21,177 nt of DNA from IMG/VR virus record IMGVR_UViG_3300044630_006926, positions 1 through 21,177 of that record; one strand, written 5' to 3'. The notes under the pieces are model-generated. The model was not told where the DNA came from, searched no databases, and saw only the letters and a program-made list of their open reading frames with translations. The stretch comes from a virus. Positions 16,339 to 21,177 of the stretch are shown here, in pieces (the stretch's first letter is position 1; every line of letters starts with the position of its first letter). The position numbers and the translations under genes are program-made.

Positions 16339-16483
16339 TTTGACTTACCTCTCGCCATAGGCCCGTGCCCCAGCGACGATCAAGTTTGATTGACCAAGTT
16401 GCCAAGCGAAAACAAAAATGATGCCCGGTTAGCTCGCAAACTGTTTCCAGTCCAATAACAATTTTTCTTTTGATGTAGTTCAT
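16328..16483 (-). CDS. Hypothetical 51-residue protein
   Basis: ATG 16483 overlaps the preceding stop as ATGA, with AAGGA upstream. It reads MNYIKRKIVIGLETVCELTG, then CFRLATWSIKLDRRWGTGLW. It is Trp-rich and basic, with no known family. It overlaps both neighbours, which argues that it is really translated. Confidence 0.62.
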   Translation of the reverse strand: MNYIKRKIVIGLETVCELTGHHFCFRLATWSIKLDRRWGTGLWREVSQNDN

Positions 16484-16773
16484 TGTTCTTCCTTATCAAT
16501 GACGAGCTGGCCGTTTACCCAATTACGCGGAAGTTCCCATCCGCATTCACAGTAAAACCAATTATCTTCTCCGCTTGGGTACACATCTTTGGTTCCGCAA
16601 TGCCAGCATGAAATTGGTCTACGCAATCTGTCTTCGCGCTCTTTGTAGCCTGTGTCATGCTGTTCGATGACGTGACTCATGTGGTCAAACATTTTGATAA
16701 ACCGTTCACCGCAATAGGCGCACTCGTACTTGGTCTTATCTTTGACCACGCGTGCTCTAGTCTCCCCAGGCAC
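16480..16773 (-). CDS. C2H2 plus zinc-ribbon protein
   Basis: 97 residues if started at GTG 16773, which lies 17 bases inside the previous gene; GTG 16749, after that gene's stop, would give 89 residues. The first finger is classical C2H2: C18-x2-C21-x12-H34-x4-H39 (ECAYCGERF, HVIEQH). The second site is C56-x2-C59 (CWHC) with C75-x-C77 (YCECG), zinc-ribbon-like. Such small phage zinc proteins often bind nucleic acid or host factors; the target here is unknown. It ends in an ATGA overlap with the next gene. Confidence 0.75.
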   Translation of the reverse strand: MPGETRARVVKDKTKYECAYCGERFIKMFDHMSHVIEQHDTGYKEREDRLRRPISCWHCGTKDVYPSGEDNWFYCECGWELPRNWVNGQLVIDKEEQ

Positions 16774-16933
16774 GCGACGAACCTGAGCGAACAGAGTCTA
16801 CTGTTTTGATATCAATAGACTTCAATCGATTGTCAATTTTTTCAAGCGCCTCAAGTTTTTCACTGATCGCTTCTAAGTGATCGCTGATCCGCGTAACAGC
16901 CTCAACGAGTGCCTGCATCATTTCATAATTCAT
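16757..16933 (-). CDS. Coiled-coil miniprotein, 58 residues
   Basis: ATG 16933 with AAAGGT upstream, 23 bases after the DUF732-like gene. It reads MNYEMMQALVEAVTRISDHL, then EAISEKLEALEKIDNRLKSI, a long heptad-patterned helix, and a Ser-rich tail. No family is recognised. It overlaps the possible GTG start of the zinc-finger gene. Confidence 0.68.
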   Translation of the reverse strand: MNYEMMQALVEAVTRISDHLEAISEKLEALEKIDNRLKSIDIKTVDSVRSGSSRAWGD

Positions 16934-16956
16934 TTAGTTACCTTTACTAGTATTAG

Positions 16957-17418
16957 CTACTGGCCTACGTAGTTTTCTACAAGAACTTTGTATTCTGGGC
17001 AAAGGTACGTAACTGCGCCAAGCATTACCGCAGCCGCGTACTCTGAAGTAAACATCGAGCCTGTAGTGTACTTGCGCATTTCTTCAAGAATGTCACCAAC
17101 TGAAAAGCCGTCATCGAGAAGACTGCAAACAAAGTCACCAAATTCTAAAACTGATGCTTTGCTTTCTGAGTTAGCCATGCCGGACGCGTTCAAGACAGAC
17201 TGATAGTAGTCGTCATACTTGTTCCGACTTTGGCTGTCTTCGATTACCGCACTTGAGTTAGAACTTGGCGAAGAATTTGAGTCAGAGCCAGACTGAGTTA
17301 CAAAGATAGCAACCGCTAAAACTACGACTGCTACTGTCAACGCCGCTAGCCAAACATTCTTTTGAATAAAGTTTTTTGGAGCCGGAGGAACCGGCGGCGT
17401 AAATTGTTCATTTGACAT
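16957..17418 (-). CDS. DUF732-like membrane-anchored protein
   Basis: 153 residues, ribosome binding site AGGAG. A Pro-rich cytoplasmic start is followed by one hydrophobic helix (about 22-40, WLAALTVAVVVLAVAIFV), a Ser/Asn-rich linker (43-63), then a helical domain with FGDFVCSLLDDGFSVGDIL (93-111) and AAAVMLGAVTYLCPEY (128-143). The paired cysteines (C98, C140) and the final AVTYLCPEY resemble DUF732 domains of mycobacterial secreted proteins. The expected topology is N-in with an extracytoplasmic domain. A phage copy could alter the infected cell's envelope or act in superinfection exclusion, but that is inference. Confidence 0.75.
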   Translation of the reverse strand: MSNEQFTPPVPPAPKNFIQKNVWLAALTVAVVVLAVAIFVTQSGSDSNSSPSSNSSAVIEDSQSRNKYDDYYQSVLNASGMANSESKASVLEFGDFVCSLLDDGFSVGDILEEMRKYTTGSMFTSEYAAAVMLGAVTYLCPEYKVLVENYVGQ

Positions 17419-17437
17419 TTTTTATCTCCTAAGTTAG

Positions 17438-17788
17438 TTAGCTGTACAGACCAATTCCAATTGCTTCTTTGTCGGTTACATCGAGCATTGCTGCCCAGAC
17501 TTTACCGCAAGCAGAAGCGAACTTGTTACCGCGAGTTGAGTACACGCGATCTTTGAAATTTGAGTAGTCGAGACTTTCTACGTGCGATGCAAGAAAGTTT
17601 GTGAAATCGTCTTTGGCTACGAACACGCGATACGGGTAGTCCGCATTCTTGCTTTTGACAATTTCTTGCTGAGTAAGAGCCGCGAGAAGCTCGAGTGACT
17701 TCTTGTCGCGAGCTCGGACCGCGAGCTTGCCTGGGACGTGGCCGTTATCGACCGCACTGATAAATCCGTCTTGAGTAAATACCCACAT
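17438..17788 (-). CDS. Conserved-looking actinobacterial phage protein
   Basis: 116 residues starting MWVFTQDGFISAVDNG, then LAVRARDKKSLELLAAL and VFVAKDDFTNFLASHVESLDYSNFK, ending in a Gly-rich tail. The MWxFTxxGFxSxV opening is one I recall in many hypothetical proteins of actinobacteria and their phages, without known function. Ribosome binding is weak (AAAGAC). It sits between the 58-residue gene at the structured leader and the DUF732-like gene. Confidence 0.75.
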   Translation of the reverse strand: MWVFTQDGFISAVDNGHVPGKLAVRARDKKSLELLAALTQQEIVKSKNADYPYRVFVAKDDFTNFLASHVESLDYSNFKDRVYSTRGNKFASACGKVWAAMLDVTDKEAIGIGLYS

Positions 17789-17841
17789 ATGTCTTTTTGT
17801 CTTTCTGTAGAGGGGTGAATTGTTTTTGCTAAATTAGACAA

Positions 17842-18018
17842 TTAGTCTAAGATAACGTCTTCTGGAAGGTCAGCTTTTAGCATTCCTTCAGATTTGATGT
17901 TGCCGTATTCTGACGCCATCATTGCCGAGTAACCTCGCAAGTTTTCTGGAAGAACGTACGAAACCATTTCGTTGCCCATGTCATCGACTACTGTCACCTT
18001 GTAAACTTCTGCGGCCAT
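17842..18018 (-). CDS. Hypothetical 58-residue acidic protein behind the structured leader
   Basis: ATG 18018 with AAAGGAGAT upstream, one of the strongest ribosome binding sites here. It reads MAAEVYKVTVVDDMGNEMVS, then LPENLRGYSAMMASEYGN and a final LPEDVILD. No family is recognised. It is the first gene after a promoter copy, two hairpins and a terminator-like stem, so its expression may be attenuated. A TTAGAC/GTCTAA inverted repeat surrounds its stop codon. Confidence 0.72.
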   Translation of the reverse strand: MAAEVYKVTVVDDMGNEMVSYVLPENLRGYSAMMASEYGNIKSEGMLKADLPEDVILD

Positions 18019-18057
18019 AACCGTATCTCCTTTTGTGAATCTTGCTTCTATAGTACT

Positions 18058-18089
18058 AAAAGCGAAAGCGTCTGAGTTTGCCCAGACGC
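18058..18089 (-). terminator. Terminator or attenuator stem in the leader
   Basis: GCGTCTG and CAGACGC form a 7-bp GC-rich stem with an 8-base loop. On the minus strand it is followed by TTTCGCTTTT. It lies upstream of the 58-residue gene rather than after one, with its own promoter 40 bases before it. Confidence 0.6.
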
Positions 18090-18120
18090 CACGCCCCGTG
18101 CACAGCCTTACGGGCTGTAC
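18058..18120 (-). ncRNA. Candidate structured leader or small RNA (about 63 bases)
   Basis: Predicted transcript from the 18127 promoter. First hairpin 18120-18100: GTACAGCC with GGCTGTGC, 8 bp with one wobble, loop CGTAA. A GGGG segment next to it could pair with CCC of the first hairpin. The second hairpin is the terminator-like stem at 18089-18068. It matches no riboswitch class I can name. It is either an attenuator for the gene at 18018 or a free small RNA. Confidence 0.5.
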
Positions 18121-18126
18121 CAGGTT

Positions 18127-18145
18127 ATTATATCATTTTTAGTTT
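18127..18145 (-). promoter_or_regulatory. Repeated phage promoter motif, variant copy
   Basis: AAACTAAAAATGATATAAT matches the 19-base motif at 16 of 19 positions with identical spacing, and has a perfect extended -10, TGA-TATAAT. It drives the structured leader and the genes downstream. Confidence 0.65.
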
Positions 18146-18166
18146 TGCTGAATCTGCCAATTCTGG

Positions 18167-18328
18167 CTATCTTGACCGCGTGGCCAAAACCGCCGACGTG
18201 ACTCCAGCCACGCTGACAGCCGCAACTGAGGTCACACTTGCACCCGCAATTGCCATAATAACTGCGCCAACGTGCAGTCCGACGGAAAATACCGCCGGCC
18301 ACACGATTGCCTGGACAAAATCTTTCAT
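18167..18328 (-). CDS. Small hydrophobic membrane protein, 53 residues
   Basis: ATG 18328 overlaps the preceding HTH gene stop as ATGA. After MKDFVQ almost the whole protein is hydrophobic and Ala/Val/Gly-rich (AIVWPAVFSVGLHVGAVIMA, then VTSVAAVSVAGVTSAVLA), closing with TRSR. One or two membrane helices fit. A holin-like role is possible from size and topology, but there is no lysin beside it, so this is only a suggestion. Confidence 0.68.
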   Translation of the reverse strand: MKDFVQAIVWPAVFSVGLHVGAVIMAIAGASVTSVAAVSVAGVTSAVLATRSR

Positions 18329-18645
18329 GAGTTGATTTTGCGGGTGCGACCCTTGAGACGTGCTGAAGCGTCGCGAACTGGAGTACCGCTCTGCTCAATC
18401 AAACGACGAGCCTTACCGTAGGTGACGCTGAGCGCGCTTGCTACTTCGGCCACTGACTTGCCTGACGCGTAAAGCTCTCCGGCCTGGTTCGGGCTGACTT
18501 CTGTGGTCATTTCCATCTTCTTTCTTTGTGGTATTTGTTTTGTTTCTGTTGAGGGCGTTTCGGCTAGTGAGGCCAAAACTTCCCGGGACCTTTTGAAAAG
18601 ATCCTCGGCTTCTTTGAGCAACCGTACGTGAGTGTTTGCTGCCAT
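18325..18645 (-). CDS. HTH DNA-binding protein, 106 residues
   Basis: Residues 1-45 form a charged helix and linker. Residues 52-92 are a homeodomain-like HTH: GELYASGKSVAEVASALSVT, then YGKARRLIEQSGTPVRD. A basic tail (RLKGRTRK) follows. This style of HTH (YxSGxSVxEVAxxLxVTYGxxRRLLxxxG) is common in actinobacterial phages. It resembles the second HTH of the protein at 8341-8895. It is probably a regulator or nucleoid-associated factor; its targets are not visible. ATG 18645 follows the previous stop by 3 bases. Confidence 0.78.
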   Translation of the reverse strand: MAANTHVRLLKEAEDLFKRSREVLASLAETPSTETKQIPQRKKMEMTTEVSPNQAGELYASGKSVAEVASALSVTYGKARRLIEQSGTPVRDASARLKGRTRKINS

Positions 18646-18648
18646 TGG

Positions 18649-18855
18649 CTAGTACTCCGTAGGGCGTGCTTGATTTTCAGTCCATTCTTCGCCGGCAAAG
18701 GCAGACGACTGTACAAGAGTTTGGATGAATGCTTGAGCGGCTTCTTCAATAACCGCTCGTCTGTCATTGTCTAACGGCCGCACACGATACGTAACCTGCA
18801 CGTTGCCTTGAGCTATCGTCGTAGTTATCTCTTCTGTCGTTTCCATATTTGTCAT
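18649..18855 (-). CDS. Hypothetical 68-residue protein
   Basis: ATG 18855 with AGGAAGA upstream. It is Thr-rich at the start (METTEEITTTIAQG), has a strand VQVTYRVRPLD, then a helix RRAVIEEAAQAFIQTLVQ. No family is recognised. It lies directly upstream of the HTH gene and is presumably co-translated with it. Confidence 0.68.
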   Translation of the reverse strand: MTNMETTEEITTTIAQGNVQVTYRVRPLDNDRRAVIEEAAQAFIQTLVQSSAFAGEEWTENQARPTEY

Positions 18856-18891
18856 TTTATCTTCCTGTAGAGGAGAAAGCGAAATCTCCTG

Positions 18892-19050
18892 CTACTTTTT
18901 TTGTTCCATTTTGTAAGATTTTTTCGGGTGAGCTTCTGGGTTCGCGCACGAAGGAGGCGAAGACGGCATGACGTAAAAAGTGACCCGCTGCTTGCATTCT
19001 GGGCATTCCCATTTGTTTGGCTTCGGTTTTACGTTTTCTTCTTCTTGCAT
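18892..19050 (-). CDS. Small zinc-ribbon protein, 52 residues
   Basis: ATG 19050 with GGGAG seven bases upstream. It reads MQEEENVKPKPNKWECPECK, then VTFYVMPSSPPSCANPEAH and a Lys-rich tail. Metal ligands are C16-x2-C19 and C35 with H41, a compact zinc-binding pattern seen in small actinophage proteins. An overlapping reading frame (18857-19063) is a shadow. Function unknown; the basic tail fits nucleic-acid contact. Confidence 0.75.
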   Translation of the reverse strand: MQEEENVKPKPNKWECPECKQRVTFYVMPSSPPSCANPEAHPKKSYKMEQKK

Positions 19051-19092
19051 GTTGTACTCCCATTGAACGAACTGATGAAGAACTACCTTATA

Positions 19093-19368
19093 CTATTTCG
19101 CAATGCGAAGATTCACTTTTTGCGCTCGACGTGCTTTTCTTCTTTCATTTGCAGTCATGCCGCCCCAAACTCCGTACTCGTCGTGCTTCATTGCATGAGA
19201 CAAACACTGCTGTCTTACGCTACAGCCGGCACACACTTGCTTTGCTTCGCGAACAACAGTCAGTTTATGATCGCTGAAGAATAGTTCTTGCTTTCCTGAG
19301 CAAGCCGCATACTCTCTCCACGTGAGATCCGCGAGGGAGACTGTTCTGTGCGTATTTTCTTTTGTCAT
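19093..19368 (-). CDS. whiB: WhiB-family [4Fe-4S] transcription regulator
   Basis: 91 residues from ATG 19368; the longer frame would overlap the previous gene. WhiB-like proteins are specific to actinobacteria and their phages; they carry a [4Fe-4S] cluster and act by binding region 4 of the principal sigma factor. The four cysteines are C23 (YAACSGKQ), C46, C49 and C55 (CAGCSVRQQC), followed by GVWGG at 66-70 and a basic C-terminal tail (RRKARRAQK). All hallmark elements are intact. It follows the proteasome-like gene by 22 bases, so both are probably made together. A mycobacteriophage WhiB (TM4) represses a host whiB gene; a similar role is possible here. Confidence 0.93.
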   Translation of the reverse strand: MTKENTHRTVSLADLTWREYAACSGKQELFFSDHKLTVVREAKQVCAGCSVRQQCLSHAMKHDEYGVWGGMTANERRKARRAQKVNLRIAK

Positions 19369-19390
19369 TTCGTCTTTCTTTCTGCTGAGT

Positions 19391-19987
19391 TTATTTTGTA
19401 ATTGGCTGCGATTGATGCATGATGTGGAACGGTGACCCAGATCCCACATCGAGCTTTGCCGCAATTGTTAGCGATTCACGAATAACTTTCTTAGTAGTTT
19501 CTACCCCTGACTCCGCAAGACTGTCTCCAGTCATTGCGTACATCGCGCCCAGTGCGTAGTCTCCGCCGGAGCCGAACGAGTAGATGCCTGTTGTGTCCCG
19601 CACCCAAGCGTAGTCTTCGTCTATTTCATAGATCTGACCGTTCACGATTGCAAGAACTACTGAGCCGTGTTGCGCTTGTTCCTTCGATTCTCTCGAAGCG
19701 TAGCCATGCTCTTCGAAGCACGAACGTAAAGCCGGTACAAATTTGCTAGTAATGAATCGATCAAGTCGAACTCCTGTTAAGTCCATCGCCTTTGGCGGTT
19801 GAAATGAGTATGCAAGAATGTTGATTGCGCGAACATCGCCGGCAGCACCGAGAAGATACTGACCGTTTTTGACGACCTTCGACGAACCGCGACCGAGCGT
19901 GTACGATCGCCCACCTTCTTCTGTTACGCGAGAATCAAATCCTACGACTGCCCATGACGGGCCTTGAACAGCGATGATTGTAGTCAC
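19391..19987 (-). CDS. Proteasome beta/HslV-type Ntn hydrolase
   Basis: 198 residues from GTG 19987. The start MTTIIAV gives an N-terminal threonine after Met removal, as in HslV, with no propeptide. The catalytic set is recognisable in mature numbering: Thr1, Asp17 (GFDSRVT), a lysine near 36 (SSKVVK), the GSGGDYALGA motif (139-148 unprocessed) and a D-x-x-S pair (D180, S183) matching Asp166/Ser169 of proteasomes. The fold is therefore probably an active threonine peptidase that assembles into rings. No ATPase partner is encoded nearby, so it may use host unfoldases or act alone. It is next to whiB. A TGG-TACCAT box 7 bases before the GTG might give a leaderless transcript. Confidence 0.88.
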   Translation of the reverse strand: MTTIIAVQGPSWAVVGFDSRVTEEGGRSYTLGRGSSKVVKNGQYLLGAAGDVRAINILAYSFQPPKAMDLTGVRLDRFITSKFVPALRSCFEEHGYASRESKEQAQHGSVVLAIVNGQIYEIDEDYAWVRDTTGIYSFGSGGDYALGAMYAMTGDSLAESGVETTKKVIRESLTIAAKLDVGSGSPFHIMHQSQPITK

Positions 19988-20023
19988 ACCCGCTATGGTA
20001 CCAGGTTCGTAAGAGAAGTCCGG

Positions 20024-20299
20024 CTACGGGCGACCGTGATCTACCCAGTCGTCGTAGTCTCGATCGTCCCACTCGGACTCATCTCGCTCGTATGACGAGG
20101 TTGTCCCACACACTGGGCAGTCCCAGTCATAAGTGACAGTTCCGCCGTATGCTTCAGCGAGCACGTCTTGATCGTCCACATCAGTGCCGTACTCGGCGCA
20201 TTCTGTGTTTTCGCACGAAGCTGTGATTGTCAGTTCAGTCTCGACTCCGCCGGCAATTTCGTACTCGTTGCCTGTGACGCCTGGTGGATAGTTTGACAT
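20024..20299 (-). CDS. Acidic zinc-ribbon protein starting MSNYPPGVTGNEY
   Basis: 91 residues with GGAAGGA before ATG 20299. The opening MSNYPPGVTGNEYEIAG is a conserved N-terminus I recall from many actinobacteriophage proteins. Metal ligands are probably C29, C34 (ASCENTEC) and C61-x2-C64 (CPVC). The C-terminal 25 residues are very acidic (ESEWDDRDYDDW). Function unknown; acidic small phage proteins sometimes mimic DNA or bind host enzymes, which is speculation here. It is the first gene behind promoter copy 2 and is followed by the proteasome-like gene and whiB. Confidence 0.78.
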   Translation of the reverse strand: MSNYPPGVTGNEYEIAGGVETELTITASCENTECAEYGTDVDDQDVLAEAYGGTVTYDWDCPVCGTTSSYERDESEWDDRDYDDWVDHGRP

Positions 20300-20327
20300 T
20301 CAGTGTCCTTCCGTATCGTATAAGTAC

Positions 20328-20346
20328 ATTATAACAACTTTAGTTT
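20328..20346 (-). promoter_or_regulatory. Repeated phage promoter motif, copy 2
   Basis: AAACTAAAGTTGTTATAAT on the minus strand, overlapping the stop codon of the 76-residue gene. Predicted start about 20321, with a 21-base leader before ATG 20299. Confidence 0.75.
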
Positions 20347-20575
20347 ACAGACTGCAACCAATTTCTAAGTCTCGATGTAACAACCCTGTTGTAAAAGAGT
20401 TTTCTTTTGACCGCAGGCCGAAGGCTCGATGACAGAGCACTGCCAGCTCTTCGGCATGATCTTCGCTGACGCAAGGAATCTTTACGATCGACTCCTCGTC
20501 CGCGAAGAACCAGAATACGAGCGAGCTGTTGTCAGTCGTGATTGCGATTGGCTGCACTTCTACTGGCTGCTTCAC
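20345..20575 (-). CDS. Small hypothetical protein, paralogue of the 69-residue protein
   Basis: 76 residues if started at GTG 20575, which overlaps the preceding stop as GTGA; a TTG-started longer frame is less likely. The core IAITTDNSSLVFWFFADEES, then VSEDHAEELAVLCHRAFGL, aligns with the protein at 14993-15202 (Thr/Ser, Trp, Ser-Glu-x-His-Ala, Gly-Leu). Both are followed or preceded by copies of the same promoter. Family unknown. Confidence 0.65.
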   Translation of the reverse strand: MKQPVEVQPIAITTDNSSLVFWFFADEESIVKIPCVSEDHAEELAVLCHRAFGLRSKENSFTTGLLHRDLEIGCSL

Positions 20576-20673
20576 TTCTTGCGCTGGGTGATTGACATTC
20601 CTGCAATGAGGAAGACCGCAATTGCCCAAGCAACTGATGCGATTGTGTTTGTGAATTCAATGTTGAATTTCAT
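20572..20673 (-). CDS. Single-pass micropeptide, 33 residues
   Basis: ATG 20673 lies just after the previous stop, with GGAG nine bases upstream. It reads MKFNIEFTNTIASVAWAIAV, then FLIAGMSITQRKK. A hydrophobic helix (about 10-26) with a basic end predicts an inner-membrane miniprotein. It overlaps the next gene as GTGA. It is too short for family recognition. Confidence 0.55.
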   Translation of the reverse strand: MKFNIEFTNTIASVAWAIAVFLIAGMSITQRKK

Positions 20674-20675
20674 GA

Positions 20676-20843
20676 CTATTTTCTCCGTGTGTTGTAGTGT
20701 GACCGTGAGTGACGCTGAGTCCGGTGTTCTACCATGACCTTGCGACGTTCTCCTGGTGCGTAGTTAATCATATCGGCGACGATATACGATACGAAGCCGA
20801 ACAGCGCGAAAAGCGCCGCGATTGCGAGTAGTGTCTCTCCCAT
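20676..20843 (-). CDS. Small membrane protein, 55 residues
   Basis: ATG 20843 with AAAGGAG eight bases upstream and a perfect promoter copy 30 bases further up. It begins METLL-like (MGETLLAIAALFALFGFVSY), a single hydrophobic helix, then a basic tail rich in Arg and His (RRK, HRTQRHSRSHYNTRRK). N-out or N-in topology cannot be decided; the positive-inside rule favours a cytoplasmic tail. No family is recognised. Confidence 0.7.
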   Translation of the reverse strand: MGETLLAIAALFALFGFVSYIVADMINYAPGERRKVMVEHRTQRHSRSHYNTRRK

Positions 20844-20872
20844 GTGTGTCTCCTTTTGTTGTTGACAAGACT

Positions 20873-20891
20873 ATTATAACAACTTTAGTTT
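20873..20891 (-). promoter_or_regulatory. Repeated phage promoter motif, copy 3
   Basis: AAACTAAAGTTGTTATAAT on the minus strand, 18 bases after the stop of the partial gene at the window edge. It drives the three small overlapping genes at 20843-20345. Confidence 0.75.
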
Positions 20892-20909
20892 TGCTATAAA
20901 CGCTCAATG

Positions 20910-21177
20910 CTATGGCATGGCGATTTCTCCAGTGACAATAGAATTGTCGGAGAACCGTAGCCCGCTGAAGACAAGAGTTCGCTGCCCGGGCGAGTAAGTC
21001 ACCGAGTAAACTTCTATTTCGTTTGCCGCGTCAATGACAATTGTCTCTGCCCCGCTAGCCGGATCGTAGATTGTCAAAGTGTTTGATCCAGCAGAGGTTC
21101 CGGCAATGACAATTTTTGATTCGACAAGTTTGGCAAAGTACACATGCGAAACTGATGTAGGTACTCTTCGCACCGTG
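20910..21177 (-). CDS. C-terminal fragment of a beta-propeller-like protein
   Basis: About 88 codons, open to the window edge, so the true start is outside; the in-frame GTG at 21173 is probably internal. The visible part has repeated strand patterns typical of propeller blades: KIVIAGTSAGSNTLTIYDPA, then VYSVTYSPGQRTLVFSGLRF and IVTGEIAMP. The function cannot be told from the fragment; a phage surface or tail protein is possible. Confidence 0.6.
   Translation of the reverse strand, partial: TVRRVPTSVSHVYFAKLVESKIVIAGTSAGSNTLTIYDPASGAETIVIDAANEIEVYSVTYSPGQRTLVFSGLRFSDNSIVTGEIAMP

Noticed and set aside
18078-18398. Cys-rich ORFs over the structured leader and membrane-protein gene
   Set aside because: Frame shadows; the ATGA-coupled 53-residue membrane protein and the leader explain the region better.
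18857-19063. 68-codon Arg-rich minus-strand ORF
   Set aside because: Overlaps in another frame the zinc-ribbon gene 18892-19050, which has conserved cysteines and a ribosome binding site.

Overview
The window looks like the late and accessory part of a tailed (Caudoviricetes) phage genome that infects an actinobacterium. The direct evidence is a portal protein, a Terminase_6-type large terminase, a collagen-like fibre and a peptidoglycan-binding protein. The actinobacterial signature is a WhiB-family regulator, a proteasome/HslV-type Ntn hydrolase, a DUF732-like membrane-anchored protein and the conserved MSNYPPGVTGNEY start of one small protein. Base composition is moderate and clearly less GC-rich than typical Streptomyces or Mycobacterium phages. 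Together with Dps, WhiB and collagen repeats, this makes a phage of low-GC freshwater Actinobacteria plausible, but that is inference.

Nearly everything is on the minus strand, so transcription runs from high to low coordinates. From 21177 to about 15000 lies a dense accessory cassette of mostly small genes, many overlapping by 4 to 17 bases: a partial beta-propeller-like protein, small membrane proteins, several zinc-finger or zinc-ribbon proteins, the proteasome-like hydrolase, WhiB, an HTH protein and coiled-coil miniproteins. At least nine genes of 33 to 58 codons here are easily missed by length cut-offs. The cassette is driven by a repeated promoter motif, AAACTAAAGTTGTTATAAT: three identical copies plus one variant that precedes a structured leader. 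From 14881 to 12366 are a DUF6011-like zinc protein, the large terminase and a peptidoglycan-binding protein; the terminase and the latter have -10 boxes 6-7 bases before the start codon, so they are probably leaderless.

Between 11430 and 12300 there is an island transcribed the other way: a mini-unit with a 30-residue basic ORF and its own intrinsic terminator, a repeat-rich noncoding stretch, an extended -10 promoter and a 75-residue gene. It behaves like a moron cassette. From 11385 down to 1 come the structural genes: a fibre-associated protein, the 694-residue collagen-like fibre, a double-HTH protein, a DUF1360 membrane protein, portal, Dps, a four-cysteine/DUF5824-like protein, a 182-residue protein, and two large tandem paralogues, the second running off the window.

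The most striking signal is at 3683-3712. There is a canonical -1 slippery heptamer CCCAAAA in the correct phase, a 5-base spacer and a 7-bp GC-rich hairpin, two codons before the stop of the 182-residue gene. The -1 frame is open into the 652-residue gene, and that upstream stretch is homologous to the N-terminus of the paralogue. This predicts an 857-residue frameshift fusion in a head gene region. No major capsid protein, protease, tail, replication or integration genes are visible; head genes may continue below position 1.
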